64,000 nt of DNA from Tritrichomonas musculus (taxonomy: Eukaryota; Parabasalia; Tritrichomonadida; Tritrichomonadidae), in assembly GCA_039105265.1 (NCBI GenBank), contig JAPFFF010000002.1:1984001-2048000 (forward strand), read 5' to 3'. A program made the translations under genes and the position numbers. The first letter of the stretch is position 1, and the number at the start of each line of letters is the position of its first letter. The notes under the pieces were generated by a model that was given only the letters and a program-made list of their open reading frames with translations, searched no databases and had not been told where the DNA came from. Below, piece by piece: positions 43,093 to 51,968 of the stretch.

Positions 43093-45342
43093 TTGTCAAT
43101 AGCTACAAAATTCGTAAATGGAACAACCAATGATGAGGATAAAAGAACTTATATCACAAATTTGGATAGAGATTTATGCAACATATTAAAGAAATCATCA
43201 CTTTTTGTGAAAGGCTCTTGCAATAATGAAGATATTTCAGGAGAATATTTGTATGATAGTGAAGACGCGGATTATTATTATTACAAGAAAGGCGAAAATA
43301 CTTTTACTATATACTTTTTCTATTACAGTGGAACATTCAGATATAATGGTAACTATGTTGTGGATTTAGAATCAGTAAGTTATTCATACAAGCTAGAAGT
43401 ATATGATGAATATTGTATTCCAAATATGAATCTCATAAAAAATAATTATGCATTGAAGAGTGATATTAAAGATGTTGATTTGACACCATATTACACTAGT
43501 GGTCAGGCTGATGAGAAGTTTGTTGATGAAGATGAATTGGCTTATGAATTAGATAAGTATGAAACGAAAACAGTTGCAGAAGGTAAGTATGCATTAAAAT
43601 CTGATATTCCAGAAATAATTGATAAAAAAATTACTTTCAATCAAGAATTAGAATTATATTATGATGAAGCTAATAGTATTAATACTCTTTCAGTTCTTTA
43701 TACTAATGCAAGCCAATATTTTGAAAACTGGAAACAATATGGAATGTTATTTGATGGATATGATAAAACTGATGAAAATATTAAATATCAAGGATTATTC
43801 ACTATATCAAGTATTAATAATAATGATTATATTTTAAATAATGGCGTTCAAAATATAACATTAACATTAGAAATGATTACAAGTTGTGGAGTTGTTTATG
43901 ATTTTGATAACCAACATAAAATCAATGTAATAAGTTGTTATATTGCAAATGAAGATTTTGATGAAACAAACAAAAACTGTGTTGTTAATCTTGCATTTCT
44001 CCAAGATAAATATGCTTTGACAACAGAGTTGGCCCTTGCTATTGAGCAAGTAAAAACAGAAATTCCTGAACCTGTTGATTTGACTAAATATGTAGAGAAA
44101 ACTGATGATGGTTCATTAACAATTATTACAAATAATAATATAGTTTCTACGCTTAATTTACAAAATAAAACTGATATTGATATTATGTTAGGGGATGAGA
44201 CAGAAAATTATATGAAGATTAGGTATAGAAAAATATTAAAAATGTTATTCTTGTATTACAAAAATATTGAACTTTTTAAAATATCTGCTAATGATGATGT
44301 TAGCCAAAGCTATATTCTTATAAATAGTTTATTGGAATTAAATAATGAACTATACATTAATAGAAATAATAATGCTACTTTAGCTGAAATGTTTTCAAAT
44401 GCTAATATTGCATCAATAAAATTTGGCACAAGTTTATCTAATTTATGTGAAGTAATTCAAGAATTAACTAACGATAAACCAACAACAAGTATAAGAATAA
44501 ATGATAGCAATATATTATCATTAATTAAAGATTCAACAAATAAAATAAAAGTTAATGCTGATTTATATAAAAATGATGATAAATATTTAACGGAATCAGA
44601 ATGTGATACTAAATATGTAGCTAAAAATGATGATGGTTCATTAACAATTAATAGTACCGAAAGTAATATTGCAAGTTTCTTTAGTTCTGTAAATGCAAAT
44701 AGTAATGCTTCAATTAGATTTGGATATGATTCTACATATAATACTATATTTAATTATAGTTCATCAAAAAGTTCTAATAGTGGGAATTTGGATATATATG
44801 TTGACGGTTATAAATTTCAATCATTTCAAATGTTTGGTACTGCAAGAAATACAATAATTGACTCTAATTTAAAGGTTAACGGTACAATTACATCAAATGG
44901 TTCAAATACAATAACTCATTATGCACCAATTGAATCATCTGTAAATTCAATAAATGATTTCGTTATTGGAGCTCCAGTATATATAACAGGGAAGGTTTAT
45001 AAACATGATGGTGATACGTGGATGCCTTCAACTGTGAATGATACTACAGATTGTATTTGCAGTGTCAAAACTACTGGTTCATGGAAAGAATATGTTGGTA
45101 TTTGTGTTAGAATTGACCAAAAAAATAATTGTATTACCTTCACTTCCCATGGCGATTATCTTGTAAAAGTTGATGATTCATCTTGTTATGGTATTGGAGA
45201 TGAAGTATTTATTGATAATGAAGACAATAAATTGAAGATTCTCAGTGGTGAAACTGCAATAACATCAAAGATTAAACGTATGACTGTTGGTATCATAACT
45301 GCAATAATAGATAATAAAACACTTGCTGTATTTAAAAACTGA
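43093..45342 (+). CDS. Fibre-like protein with trimeric-fibre repeats and C-terminal domain
   Basis: 749 residues. The N-terminal third repeats shaft motifs (TSGQADEKFVDEDELAYELD; YETKTVAEGKYALKSDIPEI; DKYALTTELALAIEQ), as in phage tail fibres. Two copies of a module beginning with KTDDGSLTI / KNDDGSLTI follow. The C-terminal about 140 residues (APVYITGKVYKHDGDTWMPS; KTTGSWKEYVGICVRID; SCYGIGDEVFIDN) form a beta-rich domain of the type found at the ends of tail fibres. A receptor-binding or host-attachment fibre, analogous to adenovirus fibre, is the likely role. Confidence 0.7.
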   Translation: MSIATKFVNGTTNDEDKRTYITNLDRDLCNILKKSSLFVKGSCNNEDISGEYLYDSEDADYYYYKKGENTFTIYFFYYSGTFRYNGNYVVDLESVSYSYKLEVYDEYCIPNMNLIKNNYALKSDIKDVDLTPYYTSGQADEKFVDEDELAYELDKYETKTVAEGKYALKSDIPEIIDKKITFNQELELYYDEANSINTLSVLYTNASQYFENWKQYGMLFDGYDKTDENIKYQGLFTISSINNNDYILNNGVQNITLTLEMITSCGVVYDFDNQHKINVISCYIANEDFDETNKNCVVNLAFLQDKYALTTELALAIEQVKTEIPEPVDLTKYVEKTDDGSLTIITNNNIVSTLNLQNKTDIDIMLGDETENYMKIRYRKILKMLFLYYKNIELFKISANDDVSQSYILINSLLELNNELYINRNNNATLAEMFSNANIASIKFGTSLSNLCEVIQELTNDKPTTSIRINDSNILSLIKDSTNKIKVNADLYKNDDKYLTESECDTKYVAKNDDGSLTINSTESNIASFFSSVNANSNASIRFGYDSTYNTIFNYSSSKSSNSGNLDIYVDGYKFQSFQMFGTARNTIIDSNLKVNGTITSNGSNTITHYAPIESSVNSINDFVIGAPVYITGKVYKHDGDTWMPSTVNDTTDCICSVKTTGSWKEYVGICVRIDQKNNCITFTSHGDYLVKVDDSSCYGIGDEVFIDNEDNKLKILSGETAITSKIKRMTVGIITAIIDNKTLAVFKN

Positions 45343-45769
45343 GCATAGTAATTATCTTACAAGACATGTATGCAGAAAGATTAATATTTAATTTATCGTG
45401 AACAAGCTTTTGTAGGAATTCATTTCTTGTAGCAGATGGTTGATCCAAGATAAGTTGTTTATTTTCATTTGCAAATGCTAATACTTTATTACGTTGTTCA
45501 TCATTGAGATTCTTTGATTTATTTAACGGGAATGAACGGTTTGTACGTCTATGGATAACTTTTCTAGGCTCTGCTACACAGTCGCAAGCTTTAGCTTTGG
45601 TATTGCTTTGCAATTCACTTGTATGTTCTTCTAACGAATTCTCTTCACCACTTTGTGGTTCACTATTAGACGAACTGTCTTTTTTTTGCAATTCAGTATG
45701 TACCCATAATTTTAATGTATACAAATCAGCTATTATATCATCGATTTTTCTTATTATTTCGTTTGTCAT
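45332..45769 (-). CDS. Conserved small Polinton protein (family D)
   Basis: 145 residues. An N-terminal helix (MTNEIIRKIDDIIADLYTLK) and acidic linker lead to a conserved C-terminal domain: RSFPLNKSKNLNDEQRNKVL ... LNINLSAYMSCKIITML, matching RSIFNSSKFLNKDEREKVLE ... LKLNVSSYMINRLLAF of the ORF at 62730-63080. The C-terminal helices could be a winged-helix or HTH-type fold. Its 3' end overlaps the fibre ORF end by about 11 bp on the opposite strand. Confidence 0.7.
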   Translation of the reverse strand: MTNEIIRKIDDIIADLYTLKLWVHTELQKKDSSSNSEPQSGEENSLEEHTSELQSNTKAKACDCVAEPRKVIHRRTNRSFPLNKSKNLNDEQRNKVLAFANENKQLILDQPSATRNEFLQKLVHDKLNINLSAYMSCKIITMLSF

Positions 45770-45794
45770 TTGTTAAGAATAAAAAAATAACTAT

Positions 45795-48700
45795 TTAGTT
45801 ATAATTAATAAAATAATTATTCGCTGTTAAGCCACTAACAAAAGGTGCGCATGATTGATTTGGTAAAACAATCATCTTTGTATGACATCCTGTGAGAGCA
45901 TTCTTGTTTACCGTTATTTTACTCATCTTATTGTTTTGCATCTGAAGGTTTATGTTCTTACCAAGCTTAATTGAGTGATTATCAATAATAGATTTGTAAT
46001 CGGAAGACACAATATGATTTTTCTTTAAAGATACACCTTTTAGTTTGAGTGATTTGGTTTGCCCATTACTGTTAAATATAGTATAACATTTAGGTGCAAG
46101 AGCAATCATGTTTTCACCATATTTTTCAATGGCACATCCCAATATCTTTTTTTCGTCTTGAATAGTGTTGATTGATGGGTTAGGCATGAATTTATATACA
46201 TTCTTGTCGTAGAACTCTTTGTTTTTAATAACGTAATCAAATAATTGTTCAGGACCTTCATTTGGGTTCCCAGCAACTGCAAAATATGCTGAATCAGTAT
46301 CACCCTCTATAAAATGTAGTCTATCCATATCAAAACAATTATTCATAAAATCGTAATAAAATGTGAGATACCAAAACTTTGCATTATCAAGTGTCCACAA
46401 TGATTCTTGAATGCATGTATTGCAATGATATGATTTGGGTGATTGTTGAATTAAAAATGTATTATCACTTAATTGTGCTCCACCCATATAAGTTTGAGAG
46501 ATGATATATTGATAAGCTTTATTTGCATCACATATTTTGACTTTACTGAATTTCTCAGTGTTCATGCCATCATATCCATATGAACCATTCATAGATATTT
46601 TATAAAATTTCTCATTGCCTTTACTAACACCACTAATGATATCCTGACGTTTTTGCATAAAAGTGCTAACAAATTCATTAAATCCTGTATGAGCTTCATA
46701 TTGTGAAACAGATTTAACATCATCAATAATCAATCCGTGGTCTAACAGAAACCAGAGATAATAATTTGAAAAAATCATGTATTCATCATGAGTATCAAGA
46801 AGCATTGTAAGCTTACGTTCTTCCATATCTGTAGAAGTTAATTTATTTGTTTTCATGTAATTGTACATATAAGTACCAATTGTTGATTCATCGTTTTTGA
46901 TATTGATATTGCGAAACACAGGAGGTAAATTGATAAAATAGTTTATTTTTGAGGTGGGACATTTTAGTTTAACTTCAGCGTAGAACAAATATGATGGTTT
47001 ATTTGAGAATCTTGATGAGTTTGTTATGATATCGAGGCATCTCTTTTTTGAAGCTTTATCTTTAACATCAATTCGTCTAATAAATGCTCCAGGCATATAC
47101 ATTATACCTCCATGATACTTATTAAATTCATGTTTACAAGATGAGAATGATGATGGATACAAAGAATTAAAATCGATACCAACAACATGAGATTGAACAT
47201 TAGAAGTATCATATGACAAAACTCCTTTATTGTCAATATAGCGAAATTTATTAATATGAGTCTCATCTTTAATGTTTACTCGATGCATTACATTAGAGAG
47301 TCCTCCTGTGATAGCATTTCTTATTGAATAATATTCACGTTCATCGTTGATGAGTGTTGGTAAATGATGTAATTTACAATATTTTTTTAATTGGATTCTT
47401 AGAGCTGTTATTTTAGGGTCATCACGTTTACGAAGTTTATTACATTCAGCACATGCTAATAAGCAGTTATCAATTTGATGTCCTTTATTATTGTCAATTC
47501 TATCTAATGTAGGCTTATTTTGATATGTAAAATGTTCATAACATAAATGGCATCTCCCTTTATTTGGGTCGTCATACATTTTCATAAAAGCTTCAAAATC
47601 ATTTTCTGATACACATTTTGTCAAATCTCGTTGTGGTTTTTTAGGGTTTAATCTATTGTATTTCTCATCTTGGTTATAATAACTATCACATTTATATTGC
47701 CACCATTTCTTACTTGGTTTGAATGTATTATATTTATTTGTAATCCCAATGTTGTTCCTTGGATTGCTGTCTTCGCCTGAGCCTCGCATCCACTCGTCAA
47801 AATCTTTATAAGCCAAAGCATATTTGATGCATGAAGCATTTTTTGATAATGAGAGATTTGAAAGTAAATCAACATTGTATTGAGCGTTGAGTGCTATTAA
47901 ATTATCAATAGGTTTAATCATCATTTCAACATCATTATCATTGTATGCTAATAGGTAGTCCCATCGTGTTGCAAAACGTTTTGAATCTTCAAGATAAGCA
48001 TCATATTCTTCTTTAGTGAGAGGATTCTTTTGATTGAGATAGCTATAAAAATCATCATATGAAAATGGTTCTGATTTTGATAATACTTCATTGTAGTTCT
48101 TGTCGTTGATTGCTTCGTAAGGAAACACACCTTTTATATCATTAATACCACCAAAATCAATCCCGAATTGTTTTAATGTACCTCCTGCAACAAATGATTG
48201 GGCATCTATGAATCTCAATTTAGTTGGATGATTATCTGATGTGAGAATGAATTGTTTTAATGAAGATAGGGTGCCAATTATTGAATTTTGTTCGACTTTC
48301 CAGAAAGAATGATTAAAATATTGTTTAAATAGATTGCTGTCAAAACGTGATGAGTTAAACCCTAATACAGTAATTACATTCATATTTTTGTTAACAGAGG
48401 TATCTGGTAAGAATGAGTCATAATATGATATCTTATCTGCATAGACTTTCATTGATTGCTCGAACAACCATTCTATCCATTGTGGTATAAACTCTTGAGA
48501 GTCTCTTAATGAGAAATTCTTTGTTGTCAAACCGTTTGATGATTTCACACAAGATGAAACTGACAACGGAATTAACCTTGAATTTATTGTTGTTGAATCA
48601 GAGATTGATTTATTTATTGATTGCTCCATTGTTTCGAAATCATATGTTATATAGTATATTTCAGGTTTCCATTGAAGATTGTATGCTAAACAGTATTCAT

Positions 48701-49817
48701 AAACAGGGTTATTCAATATGTGAGGACAATAAGGTAAAGCTTCTTTAACTGGTATGAAGTTCTTTTTAAATACACCATCACAGTGTTTAACATGAGAATC
48801 AAACCTGTTAAAATTCTTTGGACCATAATGAATATATGAATTACATTTAGGGCAGATATGTATTTGGGTAAGCTTTTCAGGATTCTTAATGTACATTATA
48901 TGGATGATTTGACAGCTTTGCTGACCCAAGCTCTGCTTGTGATTTTGAGAGTAAAGTAATGCAGAATATGTTGTAAATGTTTTATCGAAAAACCACTGCT
49001 CTGATAAATCATAATATTGCTCAGAATCTGTCTTGAAAAACTCATATATGTTAACATTGATGTGATTCTTTTGTGCTAAATCTTTCATCTGCTCCATTGA
49101 AACACCTTCGAATTCATTAAGTATTTTCTTACCTTCATTTGGAATCTTTGTGTTGTATATTATATTGTGTTCTTTAAGAAGTAGTTTCTTAGCAATTTTA
49201 GTTCGTTCTTTAGTTTTATATTTTTTGGTATTTGCTAGTTCTTCATTTAAACATACAGCTAAGAATCTGAAAAAACATAGTTTATCATCTTCATTATCAC
49301 ATATTATGAAATCATTTTTGATGAATTCTATTGGTAAATCCTTTATGCGTCCAGTTATCTTTCTCATTCTTGAAACTGTAAAAGCTATTGAACCAACTAA
49401 TATAAGTTTTGTGCTTGATGATTCTGTTTCATAAGAGTGTAAAACAGATTCAATATATAGTTTAACAATATCAAGGTCTTCAAGTTTACTGATAATGATA
49501 GGTATCATTGCTTGATAGTTTTTCCAAATAATGTCTTTAGCTTTATATTCGTATTTCTCTTCTAATGATTCGAAATCATAAGTGTATGTTTCGAAGACTC
49601 CTGAAAGTTGAAAATGAATCTTAAATGGTTTCAGCTCTTTCTTGTATACATTGTGAAGACACTCAAAGATATTATCTAATGATGCAACTTGATTGAAATA
49701 ATATGTTGTTATCGGCTTGCCACTGTCTTTGCGTTGTATAGTATTTTTAGATGGATATTTATTATAGTGATTCCATTCATTTACAGCTCTATCGAAATCA
49801 TGTGGCTCGTTAATCAT
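45795..49817 (-). CDS. Protein-primed family B DNA polymerase of Polinton with embedded HNH-like module
   Basis: 1,340 residues. An N-terminal region (1-300) is followed by a zinc-finger-like block CPKC...HVKHC (322-346), the exonuclease motifs YDFETM (392-397), NSSRFD (488-493) and YNDNDV (625-630), and the polymerase motifs DFNSLYPS (882-889, motif A), KISMNGSYG (1073-1081, motif B) and GDTDSAYF (1172-1179, motif C). A block of about 38 residues at 756-793 has CHLC...TLDRIDNNKGHQIDNCLLAC...C, the treble-clef HNH pattern, between exonuclease and palm. This is the replicase of the element, primed by a protein at the termini in this class. Confidence 0.93.
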   Translation of the reverse strand: MINEPHDFDRAVNEWNHYNKYPSKNTIQRKDSGKPITTYYFNQVASLDNIFECLHNVYKKELKPFKIHFQLSGVFETYTYDFESLEEKYEYKAKDIIWKNYQAMIPIIISKLEDLDIVKLYIESVLHSYETESSSTKLILVGSIAFTVSRMRKITGRIKDLPIEFIKNDFIICDNEDDKLCFFRFLAVCLNEELANTKKYKTKERTKIAKKLLLKEHNIIYNTKIPNEGKKILNEFEGVSMEQMKDLAQKNHINVNIYEFFKTDSEQYYDLSEQWFFDKTFTTYSALLYSQNHKQSLGQQSCQIIHIMYIKNPEKLTQIHICPKCNSYIHYGPKNFNRFDSHVKHCDGVFKKNFIPVKEALPYCPHILNNPVYEYCLAYNLQWKPEIYYITYDFETMEQSINKSISDSTTINSRLIPLSVSSCVKSSNGLTTKNFSLRDSQEFIPQWIEWLFEQSMKVYADKISYYDSFLPDTSVNKNMNVITVLGFNSSRFDSNLFKQYFNHSFWKVEQNSIIGTLSSLKQFILTSDNHPTKLRFIDAQSFVAGGTLKQFGIDFGGINDIKGVFPYEAINDKNYNEVLSKSEPFSYDDFYSYLNQKNPLTKEEYDAYLEDSKRFATRWDYLLAYNDNDVEMMIKPIDNLIALNAQYNVDLLSNLSLSKNASCIKYALAYKDFDEWMRGSGEDSNPRNNIGITNKYNTFKPSKKWWQYKCDSYYNQDEKYNRLNPKKPQRDLTKCVSENDFEAFMKMYDDPNKGRCHLCYEHFTYQNKPTLDRIDNNKGHQIDNCLLACAECNKLRKRDDPKITALRIQLKKYCKLHHLPTLINDEREYYSIRNAITGGLSNVMHRVNIKDETHINKFRYIDNKGVLSYDTSNVQSHVVGIDFNSLYPSSFSSCKHEFNKYHGGIMYMPGAFIRRIDVKDKASKKRCLDIITNSSRFSNKPSYLFYAEVKLKCPTSKINYFINLPPVFRNINIKNDESTIGTYMYNYMKTNKLTSTDMEERKLTMLLDTHDEYMIFSNYYLWFLLDHGLIIDDVKSVSQYEAHTGFNEFVSTFMQKRQDIISGVSKGNEKFYKISMNGSYGYDGMNTEKFSKVKICDANKAYQYIISQTYMGGAQLSDNTFLIQQSPKSYHCNTCIQESLWTLDNAKFWYLTFYYDFMNNCFDMDRLHFIEGDTDSAYFAVAGNPNEGPEQLFDYVIKNKEFYDKNVYKFMPNPSINTIQDEKKILGCAIEKYGENMIALAPKCYTIFNSNGQTKSLKLKGVSLKKNHIVSSDYKSIIDNHSIKLGKNINLQMQNNKMSKITVNKNALTGCHTKMIVLPNQSCAPFVSGLTANNYFINYN

Positions 49818-49973
49818 AAGGAAATCACTATGTTTTGATGTGAAATTGTGTGCGCATTTATTGAGGTATTCATATATTTCTTCATTCTCTGGAATGTAAT
49901 GCTTTTGATGGTTTTTAATTAATGGAGCATCTGGAATTATCAGTTTTTCAGTGTTTTGTAATACAGGATGTTG

Positions 49974-50306
49974 TTATTGTTTTATTAATTGAATTGCTTC
50001 ATTGAGAGCATTTTTAGCTTTATCAACAGCTTCTTTTATCTCGAATTCTCTCTTAATTTGTTGTTCATGCATAATAAAACCATCTATTTCTTCTGCATTT
50101 GGTAAATCATTTTTAATAAATCTGTGTGCATTACGATTATTAAGCCAATCACATAATACCTCTACGTTTTTCCTTCTATTCCAAGCTTCTGTTTTAGCAG
50201 TTGTTGTAATCTGTAGGTTTTCATTGAAAAGTATATTGATAGAATTGATTAATGTAATAATATCTTCGCTGTTAATATTTTTAAGTGATTGGTAATCGTA
50301 TCGCAT
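49974..50306 (-). CDS. Terminal Polinton ORF resembling the start of the second element's polymerase ORF
   Basis: 110 residues, mostly helical, ending in DKAKNALNEAIQLIKQ. The beginning (MRYDYQSL) and end resemble parts of the ORF starting at 63174 (SSRYYYQKD ... AHEALNNALQLIK). It lies just inside the right TIR, upstream of the polymerase on the same strand. Probably part of the replication module. Confidence 0.55.
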   Translation of the reverse strand: MRYDYQSLKNINSEDIITLINSINILFNENLQITTTAKTEAWNRRKNVEVLCDWLNNRNAHRFIKNDLPNAEEIDGFIMHEQQIKREFEIKEAVDKAKNALNEAIQLIKQ

Positions 50307-50338
50307 TTGAGTTGAAATAAAAAATTAATTCATGGAGT

Positions 50339-50524
50339 GAAAAAAATAAAAAATAATTATCACTTGAATGATAACATGATGGACTGAAAGAAATGAATAA
50401 GTAGTTTGTGCGTATTGAAGAGAATGTGATAAACAACATTGAGTACAACATATGAATCTCAATGATATTATATCAAATCAGTAGTTCGTGCTTCTGAACC
50501 CTCTAATGCTCTCTATACACTACT
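50339..50524 (-). repeat. Polinton right terminal inverted repeat
   Basis: 186 bp, reverse complement of the left TIR with one difference. It is followed by TTCCAT (50525-50530), the second copy of the 6-bp target duplication. Confidence 0.93.
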
Positions 50525-50939
50525 TTCCATAACATTTGATATGTTGTAAAAAGCTTATGGCATTTTCAATTCTGTCGTTGCGTAATATATCTGCGATCTC
50601 CACTGCATACTCTACGTCAATGTATTCGCCATCAATTGCGTTTTCTGTAATATGCTCTTTCAAAATATCGATATCTACATCTGTTAATATTGGTAAACGG
50701 CCAACTGTCATGCCTTTTTCCCACTTTAATGATAACGACGATCTTTTAAAGCATGTTTTTTGAGCATCTTTGGATAATGATTCATTAGGATTTTTTTCAA
50801 TTTTATATAGAACTGATATCCTTTCATATGATTCGTTATCTAGTTTTTTTTCAATGACCCATTTCTGTAATTCGCTAAAATATTTCATGTTAATAAAGTT
50901 CATTGAACGAAACAAAAAATGATGATTAATTTCGATCAA
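50525..50939 (-). CDS. Pogo/Tigger-type transposase, N-terminal part
   Basis: About 138 residues of helix-rich sequence with two HTH-like segments (SELQKWVIEKKLDNESYERI; PILTDVDIDILKEHI), as expected for the DNA-binding end of pogo-type transposases. The coding frame runs into the Polinton end. The catalytic half resumes at 28625-29820. Possible starts are M1, M13 or M18; the first gives the longest product. Confidence 0.8.
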
Positions 50940-51123
50940 TCAAACTTTTTCTTTTACTAAATGGATAAAAATCTATTGAAAAAATTCCAGGATAACCGTT
51001 TATTATTTGTTTATTTTTTCTTTCGGTGAAAAAATAATGAAAAATCGATAATCAAAAATTTGACCAATGAAAACGGTTATCCTGGAAAAAAATAAACGTC
51101 CTGGAAAAAAATAAGAGACGTTA
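50940..51123. repeat. Pogo-type element right terminal region
   Basis: Holds AAAACGGTTATCCTGG near 51,070 and the terminal AAAAAAATAAGAGACGTTA, with an internal inverted copy of CCAGGATAACCGTTT near 50,987. The paired CCAGGA motifs are probable transposase-binding sites. The TA duplication follows at 51,124. Confidence 0.75.
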
Positions 51124-51125
51124 TA

Positions 51126-51963
51126 AAAATTTTGAAAAATTTTGCTTTCATTAAAATTTTGAGAAATTATAACAAAAAATTCAAAATGCTAACAAAAGCA
51201 TTCAAAATTAATAAAATAATATAAATAAAGTATTCAAAATAATTAAAATAATATAAATAAAATATTCAAAAAATATATTTCTAAATAGAAAATTTCAGAT
51301 TAGAATTCAAAATTAATTTATTTTTTCTGTATAATTATTTTTTGATTCTATTTAATTCTTAGTATTGAAAATACAAATTTTCAATTTGCTTTAAATCAGT
51401 AAAAAAGTATGAATTAACTTAATGATAATGTGAACATTAAAAAAATAATAGAAAGTCATAATAAATAAAATTTAATATTATATTGAATATTATATTCACC
51501 ATAATATTAATCAATAACCTCTTTTAAGGCAAAAAATAGGTCAATAATAATTGAATTCTTATTACTGTAAACCGCTAACTGCAGTAATAACGGCTGCTTT
51601 TTCACCTATTTATGGTAAATTTGAATTGAATACCTTATTACTGCAAACCGCTAACTGCAGTAATGGAAACTTTTTGGCCTTTTTAAAGTCAAATATTTTT
51701 GACCTTCAGATCGTTTATATTTGTATAACAATGAATGATAATTAAATCGAACTTTTTGAGAATAATAATTTTATAAATGAATAAATCCAAGTTTTATTTT
51801 ATCATAATTAAGAGAATGATACGATTTTCAACTAAAGAACACAATTGAAAAAAATATTAAAATTTTAAATTTTTAAATTTTTAAATATTTTTGAAAATTT
51901 TCAAATTGTTCCTTTATTTGCTTATTACTGTAAAATAACGCAACAGTAATAATTCCGAGCTGT
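51126..51963. other. Right part of the outermost MITE-like element, with a direct repeat
   Basis: Gene-free. It contains two 30-bp direct repeats differing at one base (51559-51588 and 51635-51664), each TTATTACTGYAAACCGCTAA followed by CTGCAGTAAT, so each is framed by ATTACTG and CAGTAAT inverted. A further ATTACTG...CAGTAAT pair lies at the right end near 51,924-51,950. Confidence 0.6.
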
Positions 51964-51968
51964 ATCTT

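Larger units (their letters stand above)
29821..50524. mobile_element. Polinton (Maverick) element, near-complete, 20.7 kb
   Basis: 186-bp terminal inverted repeats that differ at one position, a 6-bp target duplication (TTCCAT at 29815-29820 and 50525-50530), and a retroviral-type integrase, protein-primed family B DNA polymerase, A32-like packaging ATPase and double-jelly-roll-type capsid candidate place it in the Polinton/Maverick class, which is abundant in trichomonads. About 20 ORFs fill it. It looks nearly whole, with about three breaks by eye. Near-identical TIRs and a clean target duplication in an otherwise open transposase gene suggest a young insertion. No adenovirus-type protease was recognised. 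Confidence 0.93.
25575..51123 (-). mobile_element. Pogo/Tigger-type element (Tc1/mariner superfamily), carrying MULE and Polinton insertions
   Basis: The terminal sequence TAACGTCTCTTATTTTTTTC starts at 25575 and recurs inverted ending at 51123, each end next to a TA (25573-25574; 51124-51125), the target duplication of this superfamily. Each end also holds a second internal copy of TTTATTTTTTTCCAGGA. Without the MULE and the Polinton the element is about 2.5 kb, the usual size, with one transposase gene on the minus strand. The left TIR is split by the MULE and the gene by the Polinton. Confidence 0.85.
25475..51963. mobile_element. Outermost short element of the nest (inverted ends, 5-bp duplication)
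   Basis: The left end ACAGCTCGGAATTACTACTG (25475-25494) matches the reverse complement of the right end near 51,940-51,963 (ACAGCTCGGAATTATTACTG). Both are flanked by ATCTT (25470-25474 and 51964-51968). Apart from the pogo-type insertion at 25575-51123 the element is only about 0.94 kb and has no gene, so it is MITE-like. The 5-bp duplication is unusual and could be chance, but ends and flanks agree. Confidence 0.55.
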
